From Chromatiales bacterium (lineage in GTDB: Bacteria; Pseudomonadota; Gammaproteobacteria; Steroidobacterales; BM003), in assembly GCA_029864735.1 (NCBI GenBank), contig JAOTSW010000004.1, forward strand, positions 1 through 43,554: a stretch of 43,554 nt of DNA. Reading direction: 5' to 3'. The translations under genes and the position numbers were made by a program. Below the pieces are notes generated by a model. That model saw only the letters and a list, made by a program, of their open reading frames with translations, had not been told where the DNA came from and did not search any database. Shown here one piece after another: positions 1-15,741 of this stretch (its first letter is position 1; each line of letters opens with the position of its first letter).

Positions 1-248
1 CCAAGGAAGAAGGCGGTCGTCACACTCCGTTCTTCAAGGGCTACCGTCCTCAGTTTTACTTCCGTACCACCGACGTAACCGGTGCGGTTGAGATGCCTGA
101 GGGTGTTGAGATGGTGATGCCTGGCGACAACATTCAGATGAAGGTTGAGCTGATTGCGCCGATCGCCATGGAAGATGGTCTGCGTTTTGCAATCCGTGAA
201 GGTGGCCGTACCGTTGGCGCCGGCGTGGTTGCCAAGATCATCGAATAA
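1..248 (+). CDS. tuf: Elongation factor Tu, C-terminal fragment (gene starts before the window)
   Basis: Frame from nt 3 ([22 protein letters not shown]...VVAKIIE*) is the same as the end of the complete tuf at 15742-16932; stop TAA 246-248. Confidence 0.97.
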   Translation, partial: KEEGGRHTPFFKGYRPQFYFRTTDVTGAVEMPEGVEMVMPGDNIQMKVELIAPIAMEDGLRFAIREGGRTVGAGVVAKIIE

Positions 249-275
249 GATCGGTTTGTCGCAGTAATGCTTTAT

Positions 276-351
276 AGGCCAGTAGCTCAATTGGCAGAGC
301 GGCGGTCTCCAAAACCGCAGGTTGGGGGTTCGATTCCCTCCTGGCCTGCCA
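276..351 (+). tRNA. trnW: tRNA-Trp (anticodon CCA)
   Basis: AGGCCAG/CTGGCCT acceptor stem, CTCCAAA anticodon loop, GGTTCGATTCC T-arm, encoded CCA 3' end; sits between tuf and secE as is typical. Confidence 0.96.
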
Positions 352-361
352 CGTAATAAAG

Positions 362-389
362 AGCCCGGCACCGGAAACGGTGTCGGGCT
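362..389 (+). other. Strong RNA hairpin with GAAA tetraloop between tRNA-Trp and secE
   Basis: agcccggcaccg-gaaa-cggtgtcgggct, 12-bp stem with one G:U; no T-tract after it. Confidence 0.6.
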
Positions 390-404
390 TGGCAGTCTAA
401 ATAC

Positions 405-782
405 ATGAATGCAAAGACAGATACCGGTCCCAGCGCCTTTGACAAGCTGCTCCTAGTCGTCGCGATTGCGATGATCATTGGCGGCATTGTGGCGTTTTAT
501 TCCTTTCCTGAACTGCCCTCGGTGGTTCGGGCGCTTGTGGTGATTTTTGCCACTATCGCTGGTCTCACGACGGCCATGATGACGACGCCCGGCAGAGAGC
601 TGTGGCACTTCATCGTTGGTTCGCGGATAGAGGTTCGCAAGATGGTCTGGCCTAATCGCCAGGAGACCATGCAGACCACTATGGCGGTAATCGTTTTTGT
701 GCTGGTGATGGGCGTGTTCTTCTGGGTGCTGGACATGTTCCTGCTCTGGGCGACTCGTCTGCTGACCGGCCAGGGAGGCTAG
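405..782 (+). CDS. secE: Preprotein translocase subunit SecE
   Basis: 125-aa ORF with multiple TM segments and ...[17 protein letters not shown]... motif; immediately upstream of nusG. Confidence 0.95.
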   Translation: MNAKTDTGPSAFDKLLLVVAIAMIIGGIVAFYSFPELPSVVRALVVIFATIAGLTTAMMTTPGRELWHFIVGSRIEVRKMVWPNRQETMQTTMAVIVFVLVMGVFFWVLDMFLLWATRLLTGQGG

Positions 783-786
783 GCTT

Positions 787-1320
787 ATGGCGTTGCGCTG
801 GTACGTGGTCCATGCCTACTCGAATTTCGAGTATAAGGTCGCTGAATCGTTGAGAGAGCGCGCCAGGCTTGCCGGACTTGAGGACAAGTTTGGTGAGATT
901 CTCGTTCCCACCGAGGAAGTGGTCGAAATGCGCGATGGCCAGAAGCGTCGTAGCGAGCGCAAGTTTTTCCCTGGCTATGTACTGGTCCAGATGGAAATGA
1001 ACGACGACACCTGGCACCTGGTGAAAGAAGTTCCCAGGGTACTTGGTTTCATTGGCGGGTCCTCGGATCGCCCTGCGCCGATTTCAGAGAAGGAGGCCAA
1101 TGCCATCCTTCGTAGAGTGGAAGAGGGCGTAGACAAGCCTCGTCCGAAAGTATTGTTTGAAGTGGGCGAAGTGGTCCGCGTCAATGATGGTCCCTTCAAC
1201 GATTTCAATGGAGTGGTTGAAGAGGTCAATTACGACAAGAGCAAATTGCGTGTGGCGGTGCAGATACTGGGTCGCTCCACGCCGGTTGAACTAGGATTTG
1301 GTCAAGTCGAGAAGACCTGA
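787..1320 (+). CDS. nusG: Transcription termination/antitermination protein NusG
   Basis: [22 protein letters not shown]...[12 protein letters not shown]... NGN and KOW domains. Confidence 0.97.
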   Translation: MALRWYVVHAYSNFEYKVAESLRERARLAGLEDKFGEILVPTEEVVEMRDGQKRRSERKFFPGYVLVQMEMNDDTWHLVKEVPRVLGFIGGSSDRPAPISEKEANAILRRVEEGVDKPRPKVLFEVGEVVRVNDGPFNDFNGVVEEVNYDKSKLRVAVQILGRSTPVELGFGQVEKT

Positions 1321-1375
1321 CCCTAGAAAACATGGACGTGGTCGGGAACTTTCCCGGCAGGTTCGAAATGGAAAT

Positions 1376-1414
1376 GGTGGGGAGCCCTAAACAGGCGTTT
1401 GAACCCAAATGAGG
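1376..1414 (+). promoter_or_regulatory. Candidate L1-binding leader element upstream of rplK
   Basis: ggtggggagccctaaacaggcgtttgaacccaaatgagg just before the rplK start; GGG...GAGCC...GGC...GAACCC layout resembles the 23S rRNA-mimic L1 site known in rplKA mRNAs. Confidence 0.5.
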
Positions 1415-1421
1415 AAATATC

Positions 1422-1856
1422 ATGGCTAAGAAAGTTACGGGCTACATTAAGTTGCAAGTGCCCGCCGGTGCCGCTAACCCTAGTCCGCCTGTAGGTCCGG
1501 CGCTGGGTCAGCATGGCGTAAACATCATGGAATTCTGCAAGGCTTTCAATGCCAAGACTGACAGCATTGAAAAGGGTATGCCGATTCCGGTCGTGATCAC
1601 CGTTTATGGCGATCGCAGCTTCACCTTTATCACCAAGACCCCTCCCGCTGCCGTGCTTCTTCGCAAGGCCGCTGGCATTGCCAAGGGTAGTGGCGAGCCC
1701 AACACCCGCAAGGTTGGCAAGGTCACCCGCGCCCAGTTGGAAGAGATCGCCACTATCAAGATGGCAGACCTGACCGCCGCTGACATGGACGCCGCCGTGC
1801 GTACCATCGCCGGCAGTGCTCGTAGCATGGGCTTGGAAACGGAAGGTGTGAACTAA
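1422..1856 (+). CDS. rplK: 50S ribosomal protein L11
   Basis: [44 protein letters not shown]. Confidence 0.98.
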   Translation: MAKKVTGYIKLQVPAGAANPSPPVGPALGQHGVNIMEFCKAFNAKTDSIEKGMPIPVVITVYGDRSFTFITKTPPAAVLLRKAAGIAKGSGEPNTRKVGKVTRAQLEEIATIKMADLTAADMDAAVRTIAGSARSMGLETEGVN

Positions 1857-2551
1857 TGGCCAAAGTTACCAAAAGACAGAAGACCTTCCGCGAAAAGCTG
1901 GAAGCCGGCAAGATTTATTCTGCCGATGAGGCCTTGGGTCTGCTGAAAGAGCTGGCAAGCGCCAAGTTCGTTGAATCCATTGATGTGGCAGTGAATCTGG
2001 GTATTGACGCGCGTAAGTCAGACCAGGTCGTACGTGGTTCCACCGTGCTTCCCAACGGTACCGGCAAAACGGTGCGTGTGGCTGTATTCGCCCAGGGTGA
2101 GAACGCTGAGAAGGCCCTGGCCGCAGGTGCTGACGTGGTCGGTTTTGACGACCTTGCCGAGCAGGTGCAGGCTGGACAGCTGGACTTTGACGTAGTTATT
2201 GCCACTCCCGACGCCATGCGCGTTGTTGGCAAGCTGGGTCAGATCCTGGGTCCGCGTGGCCTGATGCCTAACCCCAAGGTAGGCACTGTGACCGCTGATG
2301 TCGCGACAGCTGTGAATAATGCCAAGAGTGGCCAGGTTCGGTACCGAGCCGACAAGGCCGGCATCGTTCATTGCTCAATCGGCAACGTCAAGTTCGAAGT
2401 CGACGCGCTGCGTGAAAACCTGCAGTCGCTGCTGACCGCGCTGGTCAAGGCTAAGCCCGCAAGTTCCAAGGGTGTTTATCTGAAGCGTTTGACCGTGTCC
2501 ACCACCATGGGCCCGGGCGTTTCAGTGGATCAAGGTAGTTTGAATTTTTAG
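1856..2551 (+). CDS. rplA: 50S ribosomal protein L1
   Basis: 231-aa L1 family; ATG overlaps the rplK stop by 1 nt. Confidence 0.98.
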   Translation: MAKVTKRQKTFREKLEAGKIYSADEALGLLKELASAKFVESIDVAVNLGIDARKSDQVVRGSTVLPNGTGKTVRVAVFAQGENAEKALAAGADVVGFDDLAEQVQAGQLDFDVVIATPDAMRVVGKLGQILGPRGLMPNPKVGTVTADVATAVNNAKSGQVRYRADKAGIVHCSIGNVKFEVDALRENLQSLLTALVKAKPASSKGVYLKRLTVSTTMGPGVSVDQGSLNF

Positions 2552-2589
2552 GAAGTAGAGCACGGCAATAATGTGAAAGGTCGGATTAA

Positions 2590-2770
2590 CGATTTTGGAT
2601 CATTGTTGTTGTCGCAAAGGATTGCGTTACATCAAAGACCGCAGGTGGCTTCGTTCCAGGATGGTTCGAGGCCTTAATTGGAATCCGAAAGGATTGGCCT
2701 GCGCAGATGGTGTTACCCGAGTCAGTTCGCCTGGTAACGGTCACCATCGAAAGGGCGGTTTCCTTATGGA
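2590..2770 (+). promoter_or_regulatory. Ribosomal protein L10 leader (autoregulatory rplJL leader)
   Basis: 265-nt non-coding gap before rplJ containing ...ggcctgcgcagatggtgttacccgagt..., matching my recollection of the L10 leader family; boundaries approximate. Confidence 0.55.
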
Positions 2771-2816
2771 TGTGGAAACCTTGGTTTCTGGTTGACTATT
2801 AGACCAGGAGGATTGA

Positions 2817-3341
2817 ATGGCACTCAGACTCGAAGACAAGAAAGCGCTTGTCGCCGAGGTGAACGCTACTGCATCGACAGCATTGTCGGCGGTTGCGGCG
2901 GAGTATTCCGGCTTGACCGTGACACAGATGACCGAATTCCGAGCCAAGGCTCGTGAACAAGGCGTTTACGTCAAAGTGGTTAAGAACACCCTGGCGAAAA
3001 GAGCAATCGAAGGTACCGAGTTCGAATGTCTCAAGGAAGTGCTGCAGGGACCTTTGGTCCTTGTGTTTTCTACGGAAGATCCCGGTTCCGCCGCTAGGGT
3101 GGTAAAGGATTTCGCCAAGGAAAACGACAAGCTGGTTACTACCGCAGTTGCAGTAGGTGGGCGGGTTTATCCTGCCTCCGACCTGGAACGGCTGGCCAGC
3201 TTGCCGACTCTGGATCAGGCTCGCGCAATATTGCTCGGCGTGTTCCAGGCACCTGCTTCCCAGTTGGTGCGTACCCTGGCAGAACCTTCTGCCATGTTGG
3301 TTCGTACTCTGGCGGCATACGGTGAAAAGCAAGCAGCATAA
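2817..3341 (+). CDS. rplJ: 50S ribosomal protein L10
   Basis: MALRLEDKKALVAEVNATASTALSAVAAEYSGLTVTQMTEFRAKAR. Confidence 0.97.
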   Translation: MALRLEDKKALVAEVNATASTALSAVAAEYSGLTVTQMTEFRAKAREQGVYVKVVKNTLAKRAIEGTEFECLKEVLQGPLVLVFSTEDPGSAARVVKDFAKENDKLVTTAVAVGGRVYPASDLERLASLPTLDQARAILLGVFQAPASQLVRTLAEPSAMLVRTLAAYGEKQAA

Positions 3342-3403
3342 ACGCCTTCGAGGCACGAACTTATTTTTTATTACTCGGGTAGTAAGCATTTTAGGAGTTA
3401 GAA

Positions 3404-3781
3404 ATGTCTATTTCCAATGAAGATCTGATTAAAGCTCTTAGCGAAAAGAGCGTGATGGAAGTTGTTGAACTGGTTAAGTCTCTTGAAGAAGCATGGGGCG
3501 TTTCTGCCGCTGCTCCTGTGGCCGTGGCCGCAGCTGGTGGTGCCGATGCCGGCGCTGCTGTTGAAGAGAAGACTGAGTTTGACGTGGTAATGACCAGTTT
3601 CGGCGCAAACAAAGTGTCCGTGATCAAGGTTATCCGTGCCCTGACCGGTCTTGGTTTGAAAGAAGCCAAAGACATGGTTGAAGGCGCTCCTGCGACCGTT
3701 AAAGAAGGCGTGTCAAAGGATGAAGCTGCTGATGTAAAGAAGCAGCTTGAAGAGGCTGGCGCTTCCGTCGAGGTCAAGTAA
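3404..3781 (+). CDS. rplL: 50S ribosomal protein L7/L12
   Basis: [29 protein letters not shown]... Ala-rich hinge ...[31 protein letters not shown]. Confidence 0.98.
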   Translation: MSISNEDLIKALSEKSVMEVVELVKSLEEAWGVSAAAPVAVAAAGGADAGAAVEEKTEFDVVMTSFGANKVSVIKVIRALTGLGLKEAKDMVEGAPATVKEGVSKDEAADVKKQLEEAGASVEVK

Positions 3782-3819
3782 GACCCGATGCAGGGGCACA
3801 GCCCGCTGTACCAGGCGAG

Positions 3820-3848
3820 GGCTGGCGACGAATAGTCGCCGGCCTTTT
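3820..3848 (+). terminator. Attenuator-like hairpin between rplL and rpoB
   Basis: ggctggcgac-gaata-gtcgccggcc (10-bp stem, one G:U) followed by TTTT; position matches the known partial terminator between rplL and rpoB in enterics. Confidence 0.7.
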
Positions 3849-3944
3849 GCCGCTTGAATTTAGTGGTTTCGTAATTTGCGGAATCCCGTCCCGATCACAA
3901 GATCGAGGCGCTTTGAACACTAGTCCGGAACGAGGGTGGACCAG

Positions 3945-6900
3945 ATGGCGTATTCGTTCACTGAGAAGAAGCGCATCCGTAAGGACTTCGGCAAAAGGCC
4001 GAGTATCCTGGATGTGCCTTACCTGCTGGCGATCCAGCTTGACTCATATCGATCATTTCTTCAGGCGGATAAAACCGTTGAGAATAGAGAAGATGTGGGG
4101 TTGCATGCGGCGTTTAAGTCCGTGTTTCCCATCATTAGTTACTCCGGAAACGCGCAGCTTGAATATGTAAGCTACCGTCTCTGTGATCCAGTATTCGACG
4201 TTAAGGAATGCCAGATCCGTGGGCTGACCTATTCGGCGCCTTTGCGCGTAAAGGTCCGCCTGGTCATTTTTGATCGTGAAGTTTCCGGGGCCAACAAGCC
4301 CATTAAGGATGTTCGCGAACAGGAAGTGTACCTGGGCGAATTACCGTTGATGACCGAAAACGGCACCTTTGTAATCAATGGTACCGAGCGTGTCATCGTG
4401 TCTCAGTTGCACCGTTCACCGGGTGTGTTCTTTGACCACGACAAGGGCAAGAGCCATTCCTCCGGGAAGTTGTTGTTCTCCGCCCGCGTGATCCCCTACC
4501 GCGGATCCTGGTTGGACTTCGAGTTCGATCCCAAGGATGCGTTGTTTGCTCGTATTGACCGCCGCCGCAAGCTGCCGGTGAGCGTCATCCTGCGCGCCCT
4601 GGGTTACACCAATCAGCAGATGCTGGACATCTTCTTTGAGAAGAATGTGTTCCGCATTTCCAAGAAGGGTATCAAGCTTGACCTGGTGCCTGAACGGCTG
4701 AAGGGTGAAAGCGCTGTCTTTGATATCAAGATTGGCCGCAAGGTTATCGTTGAGGAAGGCCGCCGCATTACCGCTCGTCACGTGCGCGACATCGCAAGTG
4801 CCGGCTTGACCCAGCTGGATGTGCCTGTCGATTACCTGGTTGGCAAGATCCTGGCTCACGACGTTGTGGATACCGACAGTGGCGAAGTTCTGGCTGAGGC
4901 CAATGAAGAGCTGACTACCGAGTTGGTGGAGAAAATGGTCGAAATGGGTGTTGGCGAAATCAGCACCCTTTACGTGAACGACCTGGATCGTGGTCCCTAC
5001 CTCTCCAACAGCCTGCGTATCGATAACACCCGGACGCCGCTGGAGGCGTTGGTTGAGATTTACCGCATGATGCGTCCGGGCGAGCCGCCCACCAAGGAAG
5101 CGGCCGAAAACCTGTTCCACAATCTGTTCTTCAACCACGAGCGTTACGATTTGTCCGCCGTGGGGCGAATGAAGTTCAACCGTCGCGTCTATCGTGACGA
5201 GATTATCGGACCGGGCGTGCTCTACGATGGCGTCTACTTCAATGGTCGCAAGGACGAATTCGCCAAAACCTTGTTCGAGCAGCATGGGGAAAGCGTATCG
5301 GACATCATTGATGTGCTGAAGACCTTGTGTGCAATTCGTGATGGCAACGGCACGGTCGATGATATCGATCACCTTGGCAACCGCCGCGTACGTAGCGTTG
5401 GCGAAATGGCCGAGAACTCATTCCGTATCGGCCTGGTCCGTGTGGAAAGAGCGGTGAAGGAACGTCTGACCCTGGCTGAATCCGAGGGCCTGATGCCCCA
5501 GGAAATGATCAATGCCAAGCCGGTAGCAGCCGCTGTGAAGGAATTCTTTGGTTCCTCCCAGTTGTCGCAGTTTATGGATCAGAACAACCCGCTTTCCGAG
5601 GTTACCCATAAGCGTCGTATTTCGGCCTTGGGCCCCGGTGGTCTGACCCGCGAACGTGCAGGCTTCGAAGTGCGGGATGTGCACCCGACCCATTACGGTC
5701 GTGTATGCCCGATTGAGACCCCTGAAGGCCCGAACATTGGTTTGATCAACTCGCTGGCAGTTTATGCACGGACTAACGATTACGGGTTTATGGAAACCCC
5801 ATATCGCAAGGTTGAGAACGGCAAGGTCACCGAGAAGATCGAATACCTGTCGGCCATCGAGGAAGGCCAGTATGTGATCGCCCAGGCAAACGCCGATCTG
5901 AATGCCAAGGGTGCCTTTGAGGACGAGCTGGTTTCCTGCCGTCATCAGAATGAATTCACCATGCTGCCGCCGGGCGAAATCAACTACATGGACGTGAGTC
6001 CCAAGCAGATTGTATCGGTAGCTGCCTCGCTGATTCCGTTCCTGGAACACGATGACGCCAACCGTGCGCTGATGGGATCGAACATGCAGCGCCAGGCAGT
6101 TCCCACTCTGCGTGCCGAAACCCCCTTGGTGGGTACCGGTATGGAAAGGGCTGTGGCGATCGACTCCGGTGTGACCGTAATTGCTGCTCGTGGCGGTATC
6201 GTTGATTCGGTTGATGCCTCGCGCATCGTCATCCGTGTGAATGATGACGAGGCCATGGCGGTAGAGTCCGGTGTGGATATCTACAACCTGACCAAGTACA
6301 CCCGATCGAATCAGAACACCTGCATCAACCAGCGCCCGCTGGTGAAGGCCGGTAACCTGATCGCCCGCGGTGACGTTCTGGCTGACGGACCTTCAACTCA
6401 CCTTGGTGAGTTGGCCCTGGGTCAGAACCTGCTGGTCGCGTTTATGCCCTGGAACGGCTACAACTTTGAGGATTCGATTCTCATCTCCGAGCGAGTGGTG
6501 CAGGAAGATCGTTTTACCACCATTCATATCGAAGAGCTGACCTGTGTTGCTCGCGACACCAAGCTTGGTTCGGAAGAAGTCACCTCTGATATTCCCAACG
6601 TTGGCGACAGCGCGCTAGGCAAGCTCGACGAGTCGGGTATCGCCTACATCGGCGCCGAAGTCCACGCGGGCGACATCCTGGTTGGTAAGGTTACGCCCAA
6701 GGGCGAGACCCAGCTGACCCCGGAAGAAAAATTGCTGAGGGCTATTTTCGGCGAGAAGGCATCGGACGTGAAAGATACGTCCCTGCGCGTTCCCCCGGGA
6801 ATGGACGGTACCGTGATTGACGTTCGCGTATTCACCCGTGACGGTGTGGACAAGGACTCAAGAGCGCTTTCCGTTGAGGCTGACGAGTTGGCCAGCGTTC

Positions 6901-8093
6901 GCAAGGATCTGGATGACACCCGCCGCATCCTGGAAGCCGATATCTATCAGCGTGTGAAACGCATGCTGATCGGTAAGCTGGCCGATGGAGGCCCCGAGAA
7001 GCTCAAGGCTGGCAACAAGGTGACCGAAGCGTACCTTGACAGCCTTCCCCGTGAGCAGTGGTTCAAGGTGAGGATGCGCAACGAGGACGTGAGTTCTCAG
7101 CTTGAGCAGGCCGAGGAACGTATCAAGGCCATGCGCGAAGAGTTTGAAGTTCGCTACGAGGAGAAGAAGAAGAAAATCACCGCTGGTGATGAACTTGCTC
7201 CCGGCGTACTGAAGATGGTCAAGGTTTACCTGGCCGTTAAGCGTCGCGTACAGCCCGGTGACAAGATGGCCGGTCGTCATGGTAACAAGGGCGTTATTTC
7301 CACCATCGTTCCGGTTGAGGACATGCCTTATACCGAAGATGGCACGCCCGTGGATATCGTGTTGAACCCGTTGGGTGTGCCTTCACGTATGAACGTGGGC
7401 CAGGTGTTGGAGACTCACCTGGGATGGGCAGCCAAGGGGCTGGGTCATCGCATCGGCGAGATGCTGGACAGGCAGGCCAAGGCAGAGGAGCTTCGCGGTT
7501 TCCTTGATAAGGTCTACAACAAGTCGGGCGGCAAGTCTGAAGATCTCGATTCTCTGACTGAGGACGAGTTGATGGAACTTGCTGGCAACCTTCGAAACGG
7601 CGTGCCGATGGCTACGCCGGTGTTTGACGGTGCCGATGAAGCTGAAATCAAGGCGATGCTGGAGCTGGCTGGATTGCCGACTTCGGGTCAAACAACGCTA
7701 AATGATGGCCGTACCGGCGAGGCTTTCGATCGCCCGGTGACTGTCGGCTACATGTACATGCTGAAGCTCAACCACCTGGTGGATGACAAGATGCATGCAC
7801 GTTCAACCGGTCCGTACAGTCTGGTTACGCAGCAGCCGTTGGGTGGTAAAGCCCAGTTCGGTGGTCAGCGCTTCGGTGAGATGGAGGTCTGGGCACTCGA
7901 GGCTTATGGCGCTTCCTACACCTTGCAGGAAATGCTGACGGTCAAGTCTGATGACGTCCAGGGCAGAACCAGAATGTATAAGAACATTGTGGACGGCACT
8001 CACGAGATGAGCGCAGGTATGCCCGAATCCTTCAATGTGTTGGTGAAGGAAATCAGGTCCCTGGGTATCAACATCGAGTTGGAGCAGGACTAG
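3945..8093 (+). CDS. rpoB: DNA-directed RNA polymerase subunit beta
   Basis: [32 protein letters not shown]...; ATG at 3945 preferred over the GTG at 3936 in the ORF track. Rif region [34 protein letters not shown] present. Confidence 0.98.
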   Translation: MAYSFTEKKRIRKDFGKRPSILDVPYLLAIQLDSYRSFLQADKTVENREDVGLHAAFKSVFPIISYSGNAQLEYVSYRLCDPVFDVKECQIRGLTYSAPLRVKVRLVIFDREVSGANKPIKDVREQEVYLGELPLMTENGTFVINGTERVIVSQLHRSPGVFFDHDKGKSHSSGKLLFSARVIPYRGSWLDFEFDPKDALFARIDRRRKLPVSVILRALGYTNQQMLDIFFEKNVFRISKKGIKLDLVPERLKGESAVFDIKIGRKVIVEEGRRITARHVRDIASAGLTQLDVPVDYLVGKILAHDVVDTDSGEVLAEANEELTTELVEKMVEMGVGEISTLYVNDLDRGPYLSNSLRIDNTRTPLEALVEIYRMMRPGEPPTKEAAENLFHNLFFNHERYDLSAVGRMKFNRRVYRDEIIGPGVLYDGVYFNGRKDEFAKTLFEQHGESVSDIIDVLKTLCAIRDGNGTVDDIDHLGNRRVRSVGEMAENSFRIGLVRVERAVKERLTLAESEGLMPQEMINAKPVAAAVKEFFGSSQLSQFMDQNNPLSEVTHKRRISALGPGGLTRERAGFEVRDVHPTHYGRVCPIETPEGPNIGLINSLAVYARTNDYGFMETPYRKVENGKVTEKIEYLSAIEEGQYVIAQANADLNAKGAFEDELVSCRHQNEFTMLPPGEINYMDVSPKQIVSVAASLIPFLEHDDANRALMGSNMQRQAVPTLRAETPLVGTGMERAVAIDSGVTVIAARGGIVDSVDASRIVIRVNDDEAMAVESGVDIYNLTKYTRSNQNTCINQRPLVKAGNLIARGDVLADGPSTHLGELALGQNLLVAFMPWNGYNFEDSILISERVVQEDRFTTIHIEELTCVARDTKLGSEEVTSDIPNVGDSALGKLDESGIAYIGAEVHAGDILVGKVTPKGETQLTPEEKLLRAIFGEKASDVKDTSLRVPPGMDGTVIDVRVFTRDGVDKDSRALSVEADELASVRKDLDDTRRILEADIYQRVKRMLIGKLADGGPEKLKAGNKVTEAYLDSLPREQWFKVRMRNEDVSSQLEQAEERIKAMREEFEVRYEEKKKKITAGDELAPGVLKMVKVYLAVKRRVQPGDKMAGRHGNKGVISTIVPVEDMPYTEDGTPVDIVLNPLGVPSRMNVGQVLETHLGWAAKGLGHRIGEMLDRQAKAEELRGFLDKVYNKSGGKSEDLDSLTEDELMELAGNLRNGVPMATPVFDGADEAEIKAMLELAGLPTSGQTTLNDGRTGEAFDRPVTVGYMYMLKLNHLVDDKMHARSTGPYSLVTQQPLGGKAQFGGQRFGEMEVWALEAYGASYTLQEMLTVKSDDVQGRTRMYKNIVDGTHEMSAGMPESFNVLVKEIRSLGINIELEQD

Positions 8094-8147
8094 GCCTCCG
8101 GGTCTGGTCCTTCCACAAATCGAAAGCCGCAACAGGCAGGTGGCACG

Positions 8148-12389
<4,242 letters not shown>

Positions 12390-12399
12390 CCAAAAGGCT

Positions 12400-12440
12400 C
12401 CGGGGGTGGGGCCGCCAGCGGTCCCACCCCCGGTTTTTTT
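12400..12440 (+). terminator. Rho-independent terminator after rpoC
   Basis: ccgggggtggggccgc / gcggtcccacccccgg stem followed by TTTTTTT. Confidence 0.93.
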
Positions 12441-12472
12441 GTGCTGGCACCATTTGGTTGCGCCTCCTGACG

Positions 12473-12501
12473 TTGACAGGGGGGCCTCACCAAAATAAAA
12501 T
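12473..12501 (+). promoter_or_regulatory. Candidate sigma70 promoter of the str operon (rpsL-rpsG-fusA-tuf)
   Basis: TTGACA (12473-12478), 17-bp spacer, TAAAAT (12496-12501); directly after the rpoC terminator. Confidence 0.8.
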
Positions 12502-12568
12502 GCTCGGTCTTTATCTCGACCGGGCGTAAATCACCCGCCCGCGTTGTAGACTGGCGGAATATATGAGT

Positions 12569-12596
12569 CCGGGTCGTCATTGGGTTGACGACCCGG
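12569..12596 (+). other. 11-bp perfect hairpin in the rpsL leader
   Basis: ccgggtcgtca-ttgggt-tgacgacccgg; no T-run after it. Confidence 0.6.
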
Positions 12597-12671
12597 TTCT
12601 GCTCTGGGAACGGCTAAGTATGGTCACCATTTCCCAAAGCCAACAATTTGACTGAGCAAGAAGTAGATCTT

Positions 12672-13046
12672 ATGGCAACTGTTAATCAGCTGGTGCGGAA
12701 ACCGCGCAAGTCGAAGAAGGAAAAGAGCACTGTGCCGGCTTTGGCGGCATGCCCGCAGAAGCGTGGCGTTTGCACTCGTGTGTACACCACTACACCGAAG
12801 AAGCCGAATTCGGCTTTGCGCAAGGTGGCTCGTGTCCGTCTTACCAATGGCTTCGAAGTATCCAGCTACATTGGTGGTGAGGGCCATAACTTGCAGGAGC
12901 ACTCGGTTGTCATGATTCGTGGTGGTCGTGTGAAGGATCTGCCTGGTGTGCGTTATCACACCATCCGCGGCACCCTTGACTGCGCCGGCGTTAGCGATCG
13001 CCGCAAAGGTCGTTCCAAGTATGGCGCCAAGCGTCCCAAGTCCTAA
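12672..13046 (+). CDS. rpsL: 30S ribosomal protein S12
   Basis: [54 protein letters not shown] at 12672 preferred over upstream TTG 12648. Confidence 0.97.
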   Translation: MATVNQLVRKPRKSKKEKSTVPALAACPQKRGVCTRVYTTTPKKPNSALRKVARVRLTNGFEVSSYIGGEGHNLQEHSVVMIRGGRVKDLPGVRYHTIRGTLDCAGVSDRRKGRSKYGAKRPKS

Positions 13047-13080
13047 TTTGGCCCGCCGCGCGAGCTGTAAGAATTCCTGA

Positions 13081-13569
<489 letters not shown>

Positions 13570-13620
13570 CCCCAACGGCCCGAGACTAGACGTTACGAAG
13601 TCATCAAAGAGGACTTTGAA

Positions 13621-15714
13621 GTGGCACGCACGACCCCAATTTCCCGCTATCGCAATATTGGCATCATGGCTCACATTGATGCCGGTAAGACCACCACCAC
13701 GGAGCGCGTGCTGTTTTACACGGGCGTTTCTCACAAGATTGGTGAGGTGCATGATGGCGCCGCGACCATGGACTGGATGGAGCAAGAGCAGGAGCGTGGT
13801 ATTACTATCACCTCTGCCGCCACCACCTGTTTCTGGGCCGGTATGGAGCAGCAGTTCGAACAGCACCGTATCAACATTATTGATACCCCCGGGCACGTTG
13901 ACTTCACCATTGAAGTGGAGCGTAGCCTGCGAGTGCTCGATAGCGCCGTAGCAGTGTTCTGTGCGGTTGGCGGTGTTGAGCCCCAGTCCGAAACAGTCTG
14001 GCGCCAGGCTAATAAATACAAAGTGCCGCGCATGGCATTCATCAACAAGATGGACCGCGCCGGCGCCAATTTCCTGCGGGTTGTTAAGCAGTTGAAGGAC
14101 CGCCTGGGTGCCAACCCGGTGCCCCTGCAGATTGCTATCGGCGCTGAGGAAAACTTCAAGGGCGTGGTTGACCTGATCAAGATGAAGGCCATTTACTGGA
14201 ATGAAGAAAACCAGGGGATGACCTTCGAGGAGCGGGAAATTCCTGCCGACCTGGTCGATCTGTGCAAAGAGTATCGCGAGAAGCTGGTTGAGGCTGCTGC
14301 TGAAGCTAACGAAGAGCTTCTGAACAAATACCTCGAAGGCGAAGAGCTGAGCCCGGCAGAGATCAAGAAAGGTCTGCGCAAGCGCACCATTGCTAACGAA
14401 ATTGTCCCGGTTCTGTGTGGTTCCGCCTTTAAGAACAAGGGCGTACAGGCCATGCTGGACGCCGTGGTCGAACTGGCTCCGTCCCCCGCGGACGTGGTTG
14501 CTATCCGCGGTATCCTGGACGACGAGTCTGAAGGTACGCGTCCGAACACCGACGAAGCGCCTTTTGCAGCGCTGGCGTTCAAGATTGCCACTGATCCTTT
14601 CGTGGGTTCGCTGACCTTCTTCCGGGTGTACTCGGGTGTACTGAATTCTGGTGATTTCGTATACAACCCGGTGAAGGGTAAGAAAGAGCGCATCGGCCGT
14701 ATCCTGCAGATGCACGCGAATAACCGGGAAGAAATCAAGGAAGTACGTGCCGGAGATATCGCCGCTGCAGTGGGTCTTAAGGACGTCACTACCGGTGATA
14801 CCCTGTGTGACCTCAAGGAAAAGATCACCCTGGAGCGTATGGAATTCCCCGAGCCTGTGATCTCTGTGGCCGTGGAGCCCAAGACCAAGGCTGACCAGGA
14901 GAAGATGGGCGTCGCCCTGTCCAAGCTGGCCAAGGAAGATCCTTCTTTCCGCGTGCACACCGACGAAGAGTCAGGCCAGACCATTATTTCAGGTATGGGC
15001 GAGTTGCACCTGGACATCATCGTTGACCGTATGCGTCGCGAGTTCCACGTAGAAGCCAATGTGGGCAAGCCCCAGGTTGCTTACCGCGAAACGATCCGCA
15101 GCGAAGTCGAGCAGGAAGGCAAGTTCGTTCGCCAGTCCGGTGGTCGTGGTCAGTTCGGCCATGTCTGGATTCGTCTGGGTCCGACCGAAGCCGGTACCGG
15201 TTACGTGTTCGACAACGCGATCGTTGGTGGTGTTGTTCCCAAGGAATACATTCCCGCGGTGGACAAGGGCATCAAGGAAGCCATGGGCAACGGCGTGCTC
15301 GCCGGCTTCCCGGTGGTCGATGTCAAGGCTACCTTGTACGATGGCTCATACCATGACGTTGACTCCAGTGAAATGGCGTTCAAGATTGCCGGTTCCATGG
15401 CATTCAAGGCGGCTATGGCGAGAGCCAAGCCGGTATTGCTTGAGCCCATCATGAAGGTTGAGGTTGTCACCCCTGAGGATTACATGGGTGATGTCATGGG
15501 CGATCTTAATCGTCGCCGTGGTCTTCCCCAGGGTATGGAAGACACTCCGTCAGGCAAGACCATCCAGGCTGAGGTCCCATTGTCCGAAATGTTTGGCTAC
15601 GCGACCGATTTACGGTCCATGAGCCAGGGTCGCGCCACGTACTCCATGGAATTCCTGAAGTACAACGAAGTGCCCAACAGCGTTGCAGATTCAATTATCA
15701 AAAAAGCTTCCTGA
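13621..15714 (+). CDS. fusA: Elongation factor G (GTG start)
   Basis: [35 protein letters not shown]; full EF-G length (697 aa). Confidence 0.98.
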   Translation: MARTTPISRYRNIGIMAHIDAGKTTTTERVLFYTGVSHKIGEVHDGAATMDWMEQEQERGITITSAATTCFWAGMEQQFEQHRINIIDTPGHVDFTIEVERSLRVLDSAVAVFCAVGGVEPQSETVWRQANKYKVPRMAFINKMDRAGANFLRVVKQLKDRLGANPVPLQIAIGAEENFKGVVDLIKMKAIYWNEENQGMTFEEREIPADLVDLCKEYREKLVEAAAEANEELLNKYLEGEELSPAEIKKGLRKRTIANEIVPVLCGSAFKNKGVQAMLDAVVELAPSPADVVAIRGILDDESEGTRPNTDEAPFAALAFKIATDPFVGSLTFFRVYSGVLNSGDFVYNPVKGKKERIGRILQMHANNREEIKEVRAGDIAAAVGLKDVTTGDTLCDLKEKITLERMEFPEPVISVAVEPKTKADQEKMGVALSKLAKEDPSFRVHTDEESGQTIISGMGELHLDIIVDRMRREFHVEANVGKPQVAYRETIRSEVEQEGKFVRQSGGRGQFGHVWIRLGPTEAGTGYVFDNAIVGGVVPKEYIPAVDKGIKEAMGNGVLAGFPVVDVKATLYDGSYHDVDSSEMAFKIAGSMAFKAAMARAKPVLLEPIMKVEVVTPEDYMGDVMGDLNRRRGLPQGMEDTPSGKTIQAEVPLSEMFGYATDLRSMSQGRATYSMEFLKYNEVPNSVADSIIKKAS

Positions 15715-15741
15715 TTAAGCTTTTGACTGAGGTATAGAAAG

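Noticed and set aside
1-248. 248-bp direct repeat as a mobile element
   Set aside because: It is the end of a second tuf gene; no terminal inverted repeats or transposase anywhere in the window.
2595-2795. 66-aa plus-strand ORF in the rplA-rplJ gap
   Set aside because: Starts at TTG with no good RBS and coincides with the L10 leader; Cys/Arg-rich nonsense-like composition.
4416-5372. 318-aa minus-strand ORF antisense to rpoB (similar cases at 9657-10793 in rpoC and 15715-16707 in tuf)
   Set aside because: Antisense shadow of codon-biased genes; His/Gln/Leu-rich composition, no motif.
12816-12880. Possible antibiotic-resistance changes in rpsL or rpoB
   Set aside because: S12 shows [11 protein letters not shown] and RpoB shows [31 protein letters not shown], which look wild-type; no resistance substitution recognised.
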